From Acidimicrobiaceae bacterium (GTDB taxonomy: Bacteria; Actinomycetota; Acidimicrobiia; Acidimicrobiales; UBA8592): 64,000 nucleotides of DNA. A program made the position numbers and the translations under genes. A model generated the notes under the pieces. The model saw nothing but the letters and a program-made list of their open reading frames with translations, did no database searches and had not been told where the DNA came from. The stretch spans positions 299,161-363,160 of the forward strand of contig JAHECR010000001.1 of assembly GCA_024641655.1 (NCBI GenBank). Reading direction: 5' to 3'. This document shows, in pieces, positions 44,449 to 52,964 of this stretch. Numbering within the stretch: position 1 is the stretch's first letter; every line of letters starts with the position of its first letter.

Positions 44449-44609
44449 GTCCTGGAGGACCCTGCGACCTTGTCCTGGAGGACCCTGCGACCTTGTCCTG
44501 GAGGACCCTGCGACCTTGTCCTGGAGGACCCTGCGACCTTGTCCTGGAGGACCCTGCGACCTTGTCCTGGAGGACCCTGCGACCTTGTCGTGGAGGACTT
44601 TGCGACGAT
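44449..44609. repeat. 23-bp tandem repeat array (six perfect copies and one degenerate)
   Basis: Units start at 44449, 44472, 44495, 44518, 44541 and 44564 with no mismatch. A seventh at 44587-44609 has several changes. Each unit contains the dyad GTCCTGGAGGAC (5-bp arms, 2-bp centre). It occupies the middle of the 454-bp divergent gap 44287-44740; the rest of that gap shows no gene. Confidence 0.95.
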
Positions 44610-44740
44610 CCTGCTCGGTCCTGTGCGCGGCCTTCGGGACGGGTCGGCTTCGCCCCGCTGCCGGAGCCACGCCGGCACCACGAAGTTCATCGGCACCGGG
44701 CATAGGAGCAAGAGCGCCTCGACCTCCTAGACTCCGGGAC

Positions 44741-45730
44741 GTGTTCAACGCCATCTATCTCACCCGCGACGAAGACAAGAAGGTGACCGCCGAGGTCGCT
44801 GCGCTCGACGAGAGCCAGCTGCCGGAGGCATCGGTCCGTGTCGACGTCGAGTACTCGACGATCAACTACAAGGAGGGCCTGGCGATCCTGGGCCGTCCCG
44901 GCGTGGTGCGCTCGTACCCGATGGTGCCCGGCATCGACCTCGCCGGCACCGTCTCGTCGTCGAGCGACAGCCGCTACGGCGCAGGCGACAAGGTCGTCCT
45001 CAACGGCTGGGGCGTCGGTGAGGGCCATTGGGGCGGACTCGCCCAGAAGGCGAGCGTCGACGCCGACTGGCTCGTGCCGCTCAACGCTGCGTTCACCACC
45101 GAGCAGGCGATGGCCATCGGCACCGCCGGCTACACCGCGATGTTGTGCGTGCTCGCGCTCGAGGAACACGGGGTTGCTCCCGAACAGGGTCCCGTCGTCG
45201 TCACCGGCGCCTCCGGCGGCGTCGGATCGACCGCGGTCGCGATCCTCGCCAAGCTCGGCTACCACGTGGTCGCGTCGACGGGCCGCCCCGACGAGGCGGG
45301 GTATCTGACAGCGCTGGGCGCGTCCGAGGTCATCGACCGCGCCGCGCTCTCCGAAGCAAACCCCCGGCCGCTGCAGTCGGCCCGGTGGGCCGGCGCGGTC
45401 GACGCAGTCGGTTCCCACACGCTCGCGAACGTGCTCGCCCAGACCCTCGACAACGGCTGCGTCGCCGCTTGCGGCCTCGCACAGGGCATGGACCTCACCA
45501 CGTCGGTCGCGCCGTTCATCCTCCGCGGCGTCAGCCTCGCCGGCATCAACTCGGTGATGGTCCCCTACGAGCGTCGGGTGCAGGCCTGGGATCGTCTCGC
45601 TGCCGATCTCGACCCCACCAAGCTCGCGGCGATGACCGAGGTCGTCGGGCTCTCTGACGCCATCGACGTGGCCGCCCGCATCCTCGACGGCAAGGTGCGC
45701 GGCCGCGTGGTCGTCGACGTCAACCGCTGA
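44741..45730 (+). CDS. acuI: Acryloyl-CoA reductase/YhdH-type quinone oxidoreductase
   Basis: A 329-residue zinc-free MDR-family reductase. STINYKEGLAILGRPGVVRSYP, PGIDLAGTV and VVLNGWGVGEGHWGG are hallmark segments of AcuI/YhdH, and VTGASGGVGSTAVAIL is the NADPH site. AcuI reduces acryloyl-CoA to propionyl-CoA and protects against toxic acrylate. The start is GTG 44741, matching the family N-terminus (FNAIYLTRDEDK); the ribosome site is weak. It converges with the AMP-ligase gene 6 bp away. The tandem repeat array lies about 130 bp upstream and could affect its transcription. Confidence 0.9.
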   Translation: MFNAIYLTRDEDKKVTAEVAALDESQLPEASVRVDVEYSTINYKEGLAILGRPGVVRSYPMVPGIDLAGTVSSSSDSRYGAGDKVVLNGWGVGEGHWGGLAQKASVDADWLVPLNAAFTTEQAMAIGTAGYTAMLCVLALEEHGVAPEQGPVVVTGASGGVGSTAVAILAKLGYHVVASTGRPDEAGYLTALGASEVIDRAALSEANPRPLQSARWAGAVDAVGSHTLANVLAQTLDNGCVAACGLAQGMDLTTSVAPFILRGVSLAGINSVMVPYERRVQAWDRLAADLDPTKLAAMTEVVGLSDAIDVAARILDGKVRGRVVVDVNR

Positions 45731-45736
45731 CCACCG

Positions 45737-47263
45737 TCACCGGCTCTCCCCTCCTCCACCCGCCTCCTCCTCGAGGAGGCGGCGGAGCTCGGTCTTGAGC
45801 ACCTTCCCGTAGTTGTTCTTCGGCAGCGCGTCCACGAACCGGTAGTGCTTGGGGCGCTTGAACCGGGCGATGTGATCGAGACACCACCGGTCGAGCACAA
45901 CCGGGTCCGCCGGACCGTCGGCGACGACGAACGCCACGACCGCTTCGCCCCACTCGGGGTCGGGACGACCGATGACCGAGACCTCCGCGACCAGGTCGTG
46001 AGCGAGCAGCACCTCCTCCACCTCACGGGGGTAGATGTTGGTGCCCCCGGAGATGATGAGATCCTTCGACCGGTCCTGAAGGGTGAGGAAGCCCTCCTCG
46101 TCGAGGAAGCCCAGATCGCCGGTGTGCAGCCATCCACCGCGCAACGCCTCCGCCGAGGCATCGGGGTTGTCCCAGTACCCGGCCATCACGACGTCGCCGC
46201 GGACGACGATCTCGCCGACCTCGCCGAGGCGAACCGGCCGGTCCTCACCGTCGAAGACCCGCACCTCGACGCCGGTGCGAGCGAACCCGGTCGAGCGCAG
46301 CCGAGCGCCGGCGCGGGGATGGGACCGATCGTGGAACGCCTTCGGCAGGCCGGTGATCGTCATGGGCGACTCGCCCTGGCCGTAGATCTGCGCCAGGCGG
46401 GGGCCGCACGCGTCGAGCGCATGATGCAGGTCATCGAGGTACATCGGCCCGCCCCCGTAGACAATGGTGCGCAGACCGGGGAGTCGGCCCGGCGACAGTT
46501 CCTCGTCGCGCACAAGGCGATGGATCATCGTGGGCGCCATGAAGAACGAGCACGACGACCATTGCTGCACGAGCTCGACGACCTCAGCGGAGTCGAAGCT
46601 GCCGCTGTCGGGGATTACGTTGCACCCACCGGCGCCGAGCAACGGGACCAGGTACAGGCCCGAGCCGTGCGACATCGGCGCGGCATGGACCAGGACGTCG
46701 TCAACGGTCAGGGCGTCGATGTCGGCGTGGTAGGACATCGCCATCTGCAGGAGATTGCGGTGGGTGAGCGTCGCGCCCTTCGGCCGTCCGGTCGTTCCCG
46801 AGGTGTAGAACAACCAGGCGAGGTCGCCTGGGGCGCGGTCGACCAGGGGTCCCGCGGGACCCGATACGAGGGCCCCGTAGGCGTCGTCGTCGACGACGAC
46901 CAGTGCAGCGCCTGACGCTCCTGCTGCGGCCGCATGCTCGGCGTCGGTGACACACACCGCAGCACCCGAGTGCTCCACGATGTAGGTGCATTCCGACGCA
47001 TGCAGCTTGGCGTTGATCGGCACCGCAGCCAAACCGGCGTGCCAGATGCCGACGAGCACCTCCACGTAGGCGGGAGCATTGCCCATGAATATCGCCACTC
47101 GGTCACCGGGTGTGAGGCCGTACGAGGCTCGTAGCCCGTGCCCGAACGCGGCGGCGCGTGATCTTAGGCCTTGGTAGCCAATCAGCACCTCCGAACCCTG
47201 ACCCACAGCGGGTCGGTCTCCGAAGGTGGTGGCGGCGCGTTCGAGCAGCGCAGCGATGTTCAT
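45737..47263 (-). CDS. Acyl-CoA synthetase (AMP-dependent ligase)
   Basis: A 508-residue ANL-superfamily enzyme: P-loop FYTSGTTGRPKGATLTH, A5-type motif YGQGESPM, hinge GWLHTGDLGFLDEEG and LQDRSKDLIISGGTNIYP. The catalytic Lys is in ALPKNNYGKVLK. It activates a carboxylic acid to acyl-AMP and then acyl-CoA. The start ATG 47263 overlaps the sulfatase stop (ATGA). It is the last gene of the seven-gene operon starting with the flavin reductase, so it probably activates the acid released by the upstream hydrolases. Confidence 0.93.
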   Translation of the reverse strand: MNIAALLERAATTFGDRPAVGQGSEVLIGYQGLRSRAAAFGHGLRASYGLTPGDRVAIFMGNAPAYVEVLVGIWHAGLAAVPINAKLHASECTYIVEHSGAAVCVTDAEHAAAAGASGAALVVVDDDAYGALVSGPAGPLVDRAPGDLAWLFYTSGTTGRPKGATLTHRNLLQMAMSYHADIDALTVDDVLVHAAPMSHGSGLYLVPLLGAGGCNVIPDSGSFDSAEVVELVQQWSSCSFFMAPTMIHRLVRDEELSPGRLPGLRTIVYGGGPMYLDDLHHALDACGPRLAQIYGQGESPMTITGLPKAFHDRSHPRAGARLRSTGFARTGVEVRVFDGEDRPVRLGEVGEIVVRGDVVMAGYWDNPDASAEALRGGWLHTGDLGFLDEEGFLTLQDRSKDLIISGGTNIYPREVEEVLLAHDLVAEVSVIGRPDPEWGEAVVAFVVADGPADPVVLDRWCLDHIARFKRPKHYRFVDALPKNNYGKVLKTELRRLLEEEAGGGGESR

Positions 47264-48852
47264 CGATCCGGATCCCTCCGCGAGTCGCCTGACATCCAGG
47301 GTGCACCAGGAAATGCCGGCAGCCAATGACCGTCGTCGTTGCCCATTTCCCGCTCGATCAGCGTCGACAGCTGCGCATCGAGCTCGGCTACCAGCGCGCG
47401 CGCGGCGCCGTCACCGCGTGCGACGTTGCGTCGCTCTCCCGGGTCCTCGACGAGGTCGAACAGTTCGAGGGTGTTGCGGGACCACAGCTCCTCGAAAGAG
47501 GCCGGCCGGTGGTGATCACCCGGCGCGAAGTAGCGGGAGAACTTGTGGCGGGCCGTGATGATCGTCCTCATGAAGCCCCGCTTGGAGAAATCCCGGCCGG
47601 CGACCTGATCGTCGACCCGCTGGCCGCAGAACGTGCGCCGCGCCCAGTCGCCGTCGAGGAAGATGAGCCCGTCATAGACGAACAGCGCGGCGTCTCGACT
47701 GAGGCTGCGCAGATCGGACCCGGGCAAGTCTGCGAGCAACGGCGTCGACTCCGCCCCCAGGACCAGGGCGAGCAGTGTCGGCACGAGATCGAGCTGCGAT
47801 CCGACCGCAGAGCTGCGCACGCCCCCGGGAAGCGCCGGATCGACGATGAACAGGGGCAGCCGGAGATTCTCGTCGTAGGCGCACGGTCCCTTGCCGAACA
47901 GCCCGTGCGCGCCCGCGAGCTCACCATGATCGCTGGTGTAGACGACGACGGTGTCGCCGGCCAGCCCGGCGGCATCGAGCGCGTCGAGCACCCGACCCAC
48001 GGATGCGTCGACGTCGCGCAGGCAGTTGAGGTAATAGTCCCGGAACAGTCGCAGCCCGGCCAGGTCCTCTGCACCCCTACCGGTGAACAACTGATTCGCC
48101 ACCGCGAAGTCGATGTGCGCGGACGGCCGTGTCCCGGCATCGAGCAGGTCACCCCACGCCGGGTCGTCGGGCAGGTCCCACGATGCCTGGTAGCGCTCGT
48201 CATCGGGAGGACCGACGAATGCGCCCGCCTCGGCCGGCAGCGCCCGGGCCTTGGCCAGCCGCGCCTGGTCGGCGGTACCGAACATGATGTCGTGGGGATT
48301 GACGAAGTTCACGGCGAGACACCAGGGCCGACCGGCCCCGTTCGCGGTCCTGGCGGGACCGCTGAGCCACGCGGCGGCATCGGCCGCGATCGAAGAATCC
48401 CTCCGATACCCGTCATAGGGAAGACCAAGGTCGTCACCCACCTCGTTGTAGTCGGCGAAGCCGTAGGGCAACAGCGCGTCGGGCAGCGGACCCTCGGCCT
48501 CCCCGGCGAGCGCCTCGGTGCTCAGATGCCACTTACCTTTGTATGCCGTCGTGAACCCGGATCTGCCGAGCAGCGTGCCGAGCGTGGGCAGCGCGGTGCT
48601 CATGCTCGCCTGGCCGGGTATACCGACGTTGTCGAGCACGCCGGTCTGGGGTACATGGTGACCCGTGTAGATCACCGACCTCGCCGAACTGCATGCCATC
48701 GACGCCGCGTAGAAGCGGTCGAAGGAGGTCCCGGCGCGCCGGAGGCGGGCGTGCGCGGGCAGCGGTACGGGATCATCGTCGAACCACCGCTCCTGATCGG
48801 TCGTGATCAACAAGAGGTTCCGTCGGCCGGACAGACCGGATCGGTCCGTCAT
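47260..48852 (-). CDS. Sulfatase-family protein
   Basis: A 530-residue alkaline-phosphatase-superfamily hydrolase: LLLITTDQERW (metal Asp), modification-site region SMACSSARSVIYTGHH with Cys54, KGKWHLS, and TSDHGELAGAHGLFGKG (metal Asp/His). The formylglycine motif here is CSSAR. It fits C-x-x-x-R but has Ser where Pro or Ala is usual at position three, so maturation is uncertain. No signal peptide is present, so it acts in the cytoplasm. It overlaps neighbours by ATGA on both sides. It could remove sulfate, or another ester, from the operon's substrate. Confidence 0.87.
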   Translation of the reverse strand: MTDRSGLSGRRNLLLITTDQERWFDDDPVPLPAHARLRRAGTSFDRFYAASMACSSARSVIYTGHHVPQTGVLDNVGIPGQASMSTALPTLGTLLGRSGFTTAYKGKWHLSTEALAGEAEGPLPDALLPYGFADYNEVGDDLGLPYDGYRRDSSIAADAAAWLSGPARTANGAGRPWCLAVNFVNPHDIMFGTADQARLAKARALPAEAGAFVGPPDDERYQASWDLPDDPAWGDLLDAGTRPSAHIDFAVANQLFTGRGAEDLAGLRLFRDYYLNCLRDVDASVGRVLDALDAAGLAGDTVVVYTSDHGELAGAHGLFGKGPCAYDENLRLPLFIVDPALPGGVRSSAVGSQLDLVPTLLALVLGAESTPLLADLPGSDLRSLSRDAALFVYDGLIFLDGDWARRTFCGQRVDDQVAGRDFSKRGFMRTIITARHKFSRYFAPGDHHRPASFEELWSRNTLELFDLVEDPGERRNVARGDGAARALVAELDAQLSTLIEREMGNDDGHWLPAFPGAPWMSGDSRRDPDR

Positions 48853-50936
48853 CGAGTGCCTTCCACCATGACCCGCGCCGACGCCAGGTTCGGAATCCGC
48901 CGCGCCGTTGCGTCGACATCACCGTCGCGATGGGACTCCACGAGCGCGGTCGGGAACCACGTGCCCGCCACGCTGAACGTGTGGGTCACGCTGAGCTCGA
49001 CCGCGGTCGCCGACCCGTCGACCTCGTCGCGGCCGTGTCGATGGGGATAGGCGCCCGCACCGTCGAAGTCCCACCTGACCCCGATGATGGTGCCGGCGCC
49101 CGGGGGGACCTCGGCACGCACGGTCAGCGTCACGGTATCGCCGACGGCGATGTCGGCGCGGCTGCCACCGTTGGCCGTGACGTTCACCACGGGTTGGATC
49201 CCCCCTCGCTCGGCCGCTGACGGGGGCAGGTTGATCTGGCCGTCGTCGTACTCGAAGGTGGTCTCCGCGGGGCGCACGCCGTCTTCGACCCATCGCTGGA
49301 GATCGGCGAGGCTCTGCTCGAGAACCGGGTGATAGTCGATCAGCCACGTCTTGTTGTCGCGCCCCGGAGGAGAGGCGGCCTGGCGCGGCGGCACGTGCTC
49401 GGCGTTCTCGGTCCAACGAAGACAGAAGTAGTCGTCGGCTGCGTCGCCGCGCTCTCGGCGCACGTTGTTGCGCATGCCGATGCCCTGCGACGGCCACAAC
49501 GACGCGTCGTGGGTGTGATGGAGCCAGAGCATCTTGCCCTCGAACAGGCCGGTGTGGACGGTGCCCATGAACGGCGACGATTCGGGGATCTCGTACTGCG
49601 GGTAGATCGGCCGGCCGGCCTGGCGGAGGCTGTCGTACGCCGCGTCGTCGGCGAGATGGTGGCGGTACATGTAGCAGTAGGCCAGGAACGCCCGGTTCGA
49701 CAGGTGCACGCGGTCACCGGGCTCGACCCCACGGAACCGCCGGTTCGACGCCTCACCCTCGCCGTCGCAGAAGAAGACGTTGTCGACCGCAGACATCGCG
49801 TACAGCTGGCGGCCGGCACCGGCACCGGATTCGATCGTGACTCCCGCGCCCATGCGGTAGCCGTCGGGCACGTCGGCGAGCTCGACCGCAAGGGGCTTGT
49901 CCATCATGCCCATCCCGCCGATGACCGCGGCCATGCCCCTCAGACGCCGGTAGTCGGAGCCGGCGAAGCGCTCCTCGTGCAGCAGTTCCGCGGGAGTGAT
50001 AGTGCGGACGACGGTGGTGTGCACGTCGATGAGGTCAGGTTCGACGTACTGGGGCTCGTCGTGACCGACGTGTCCCGGCTTGGTCCAGAACGCCTCCCAG
50101 TACGCGGGATGTTCGCGCTGCAGCCGCTCGGCATAGGACGTCCACAGCCACATCTGACCCATCGGCTGGGCGATCATGAACTCATCGCCGTTGGGATAGC
50201 CGAGCCGGTACAGCGTGGCCAGCTCGCCGCGCGCGTGGGTGTCGAGACCGGCGAAGGGGTCACCCGATCCGCCGGGCAGCATCGCATCGACGACGTCGTA
50301 GATCTTCGGGCCGAGCAGCCGCTGCACGTTGAACATCGCGGTGAAGTGCTGGGCGACGGTGCGCAGCAGATGGAAGTCGCCGTGGGCGCCATCGGACGCA
50401 TCACCCATGAAGGGCATGGCAGCGTCCCAGACGTCAGGGGCATAGGCGAGACACAATGGCGATCGACGAGCGCCGCCGCTGCCGCCCCACACGTAGCTGT
50501 AGGCGGGTCGAGCACCGAGGATCTGCTGGGCGACGTGCTTGGAGAACCGACCGGTCTCGGCCGCGGCCCGCCAGCCGTAGATGGTCGGATCGGGTCCCGC
50601 CTTCGGGTCCATGACGTCGCCGACGTGGCCCATGTTCGACTCGACGTGGTAGCCGCCGAGGCGGAACGTCGTCGCGAGTCCGCCGAGGTCCTGGCCGAGC
50701 GGGCTGGCGAAGAAGTCTTCGTTGCCGGCATTGGCGCCTTCGAGCGGCTGGTACATACGTCCCTGCCAGGTCCCCTCGGGGGGGAACCGCAGAGCGAAAC
50801 GCGTGGTCGTTCCCTCGAAACCACCGTGGACGTAACGATGTGGCACCGGCTCGTCGCGCCATTCGTCGGCGTCGATGTACGGCCGGCCGAAGAAGTCGTC
50901 GGTGATCTCGTAGGAGTGGAGCTCGATGTCGGACAC
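48849..50936 (-). CDS. Large alpha/beta-hydrolase-like protein with C-terminal PKD-like domain
   Basis: A 695-residue protein starting GTG 50936 (SDIELHSYEITDDFFGRPY) behind AAGGGGGA. A nucleophile-elbow-like VWGGSGGARRSPLCLAYAP lies at about residues 135-155, in a long N-terminal region of unassigned family. The last roughly 110 residues (VTANGGSRADIAVGDTVTLT, GVRWDFDGAG, VTHTFSVAGTW) read as a PKD/immunoglobulin-like fold. No signal peptide is visible, odd for a PKD protein. It might be an esterase of the tannase type; this is tentative. It overlaps the sulfatase start by ATGA and lies 40 bp after the deacylase-like gene. Confidence 0.6.
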   Translation of the reverse strand: MSDIELHSYEITDDFFGRPYIDADEWRDEPVPHRYVHGGFEGTTTRFALRFPPEGTWQGRMYQPLEGANAGNEDFFASPLGQDLGGLATTFRLGGYHVESNMGHVGDVMDPKAGPDPTIYGWRAAAETGRFSKHVAQQILGARPAYSYVWGGSGGARRSPLCLAYAPDVWDAAMPFMGDASDGAHGDFHLLRTVAQHFTAMFNVQRLLGPKIYDVVDAMLPGGSGDPFAGLDTHARGELATLYRLGYPNGDEFMIAQPMGQMWLWTSYAERLQREHPAYWEAFWTKPGHVGHDEPQYVEPDLIDVHTTVVRTITPAELLHEERFAGSDYRRLRGMAAVIGGMGMMDKPLAVELADVPDGYRMGAGVTIESGAGAGRQLYAMSAVDNVFFCDGEGEASNRRFRGVEPGDRVHLSNRAFLAYCYMYRHHLADDAAYDSLRQAGRPIYPQYEIPESSPFMGTVHTGLFEGKMLWLHHTHDASLWPSQGIGMRNNVRRERGDAADDYFCLRWTENAEHVPPRQAASPPGRDNKTWLIDYHPVLEQSLADLQRWVEDGVRPAETTFEYDDGQINLPPSAAERGGIQPVVNVTANGGSRADIAVGDTVTLTVRAEVPPGAGTIIGVRWDFDGAGAYPHRHGRDEVDGSATAVELSVTHTFSVAGTWFPTALVESHRDGDVDATARRIPNLASARVMVEGTR

Positions 50937-50976
50937 GCAGTCCCCCTTGTCGTTGGTGTCGAAGGTGTTCGATGCG

Positions 50977-52695
50977 TCAGCTGCGGAGCAGCCGACCAGG
51001 GCGGGCGCCGGTGTCGACGCCACGACGGCGCGTGACGACGCCACCGACCACGGTCGCGTCGTAGCCCACCGCATCCTGCAGCAGGCGAGTCCCCCCGGCG
51101 GGCAGATCGTGCACGGCACGAGGCAGCTCGAGGCGTAGGCCGTCGGTGTCGATCACGTTGAGGTCCGCACGCAGGCCTACCTCGACGCGTCCACGGTCGT
51201 CGAGACCGTAGAGCGCAGCCGGCTGCGACGTCAGACGCCGAACCGCGTCGGTGAGCTCGATGCGGGGACCACGGGTGCGATCGCGCACCCAATGCGTGAG
51301 GAGATAGGTCGGGATGGACGCGTCACAGATGAACGCCACGTGCGCGCCCCCGTCGTTGAGGCCCACCACCGCGTCGGGGTCGAGCAGCTGCTCGTAGAGG
51401 GCACGGTGGTCGTGGGCGGCGTAGTTGTACAACGGGTACAACAGCGTCGCGCCCGGCTCGAGCATGCGGTCGTAGGCCAACGACTCGAGGCTGACGCCCG
51501 CCCGGTCGGCGAGGACTCCGAGACTCTGGTCCTGGGGCTGTTCGTAGTCGGGACGTCCCTCGAGCACGTAACACTCGGGGAGGATCTTGCCCAGGTACTT
51601 CAGCTGTCCGGCCTCGGTCGCGTCGGTGGGCCCGTCGACGCCGTCGAGGATGGCTCGTCGTACCGAAGGGTCGCGGAGCTGCTCGAGACGATCCGCGATC
51701 GGCAGGGCGGCGACGGCACGGTACGCGGCCCGAGCGGTGAAGGGATGGCGCACCTCCCAGCCGTAGAGGACCCCGAAGGGGCGGGCGGCGACGAGCGGGT
51801 GCACGACCGCACCACGGGCACGCCATGCTGCCGCCTCGCGCATCTGCTGACGCCACCGCGTCGGCTCGTCGTGACACTCCAGCAGGATGAACGTCATCGA
51901 CAGTCCGGTCTCTTCGGCCAATCGGCCGATCCAGCCGACCTCGCCGGCGACGACCGCCGGATCGTCGCTGCGAGCCAGGCCGGAGGCCGCCACCTCGAAC
52001 AGCCGTCCGCCGCCGCCGGCAACGGCTCGGCCGATGGCGGACAACTCGTCGTCGACCGCATGTGTGCCCGGCACCGCCCTACCGTCGAGGGACTTGTGCC
52101 CCATCGTGCGCGACGTGGTGAAACCGAACGCCCCCGCCTCCATCGCCTCTCGGGCCAGGCGAGCCATGACCTCGATGGCTTCGGCCGGGGCGTGGGGCTG
52201 ACCCGGGTCGTCCATGGCATAGGCCCGCAGGGCGCCGTGGGGCAGCTGCGTGCCCACGTCGACGGACCACTGCCGTCGATCGAGCACGTCGAGGTAATCG
52301 GGGAACGACTCCCAGCCCCAGGTGAGGCCCTCGGCCAGCGCCACGCCCGGGATGTCCTCGACGCCTTCCATCAGCTCGATGAGGCGTTCGTGGCCGTCGG
52401 GCCGCACGGGCGCGAACCCGACGCCGCAGTTGCCGATCATGAGCGTCGTGACACCGTGGCTCGTCGTCGGATCGAGCACACCGTCCCAGGTGACCTGGCC
52501 GTCGTAGTGGGTGTGGATGTCCACGAACCCGGGGGTGACCACGCGTCCGGTGGCGTCGATCGATTCGACGGCCTCGGCACCGATGGACGGGGCCACCTCG
52601 ACGATGCGACCGTCGACAACCCCGACATCGGCGCACACACCGGCCAGCCCGGTTCCGTCCAGAACCGTTCCACCAGCGATCACCAGGTCGTACAT
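50977..52695 (-). CDS. N-acyl-D-amino-acid deacylase-like amidohydrolase
   Basis: A 572-residue amidohydrolase of the D-aminoacylase/dihydroorotase-like group. [15 protein letters not shown] is the beta-sandwich N-terminus, and [19 protein letters not shown] supplies the HxH metal motif. Further metal and substrate residues appear in ILLECHDEP and [11 protein letters not shown]. The C-terminus [18 protein letters not shown] completes the composite domain. It hydrolyses N-acyl or related amide bonds; the true substrate is unknown. It is 50 bp downstream of the four-cysteine protein gene. Confidence 0.9.
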   Translation of the reverse strand: MYDLVIAGGTVLDGTGLAGVCADVGVVDGRIVEVAPSIGAEAVESIDATGRVVTPGFVDIHTHYDGQVTWDGVLDPTTSHGVTTLMIGNCGVGFAPVRPDGHERLIELMEGVEDIPGVALAEGLTWGWESFPDYLDVLDRRQWSVDVGTQLPHGALRAYAMDDPGQPHAPAEAIEVMARLAREAMEAGAFGFTTSRTMGHKSLDGRAVPGTHAVDDELSAIGRAVAGGGGRLFEVAASGLARSDDPAVVAGEVGWIGRLAEETGLSMTFILLECHDEPTRWRQQMREAAAWRARGAVVHPLVAARPFGVLYGWEVRHPFTARAAYRAVAALPIADRLEQLRDPSVRRAILDGVDGPTDATEAGQLKYLGKILPECYVLEGRPDYEQPQDQSLGVLADRAGVSLESLAYDRMLEPGATLLYPLYNYAAHDHRALYEQLLDPDAVVGLNDGGAHVAFICDASIPTYLLTHWVRDRTRGPRIELTDAVRRLTSQPAALYGLDDRGRVEVGLRADLNVIDTDGLRLELPRAVHDLPAGGTRLLQDAVGYDATVVGGVVTRRRGVDTGARPGRLLRS

Positions 52696-52745
52696 CGCGC
52701 CTCCTCAGGCTCCGACGGGGACCGCCCGGAGGCGGCCTTCGACGG

Positions 52746-52964
52746 CTACTCGGTCATCTCCCAGAACTGGCACCACCAGTCGGCACCGACGAGCGTCTGG
52801 AGCTTGTCGTGCCAGCAGAATGCCAGGCGCTCACCTGGTTCGAGGAAGTAGTAGCAGTTGGCGCAGCCGTCGCCTTCGACAGGCGTGCCGCGCAGCGCTG
52901 TGACCTTGATCAGCCGTTGTGCCGACGCGAACGCGACCTCGTCGACCTCGGCATCCGGATTCAC
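52746..52964 (-). CDS. 72-residue four-cysteine HiPIP-like protein coupled to a P450
   Basis: A small acidic protein starting GTG 52964 inside the P450 stop (GTGA). Four cysteines, C34, C37, C50 and C65, have spacing CX2C-X12-C-X14-C, ending GADWWCQFWE. This resembles the CX2C...C...(G/W)WC-x-x-W layout of high-potential iron-sulfur proteins and the small HiPIP-like subunits of glycyl-radical enzymes. There is no signal peptide, unlike classical HiPIPs. Bacterial P450 genes are often followed by a small 3Fe-4S ferredoxin gene, and this protein occupies that slot. Iron-sulfur binding and electron transfer to the P450 are inference; a Zn site is the alternative. Confidence 0.6.
   Translation of the reverse strand: MNPDAEVDEVAFASAQRLIKVTALRGTPVEGDGCANCYYFLEPGERLAFCWHDKLQTLVGADWWCQFWEMTE

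Noticed and set aside
44449-44609. Possible CRISPR array
   Set aside because: The 23-bp units are contiguous with no spacers and no cas genes nearby; it is a tandem minisatellite.
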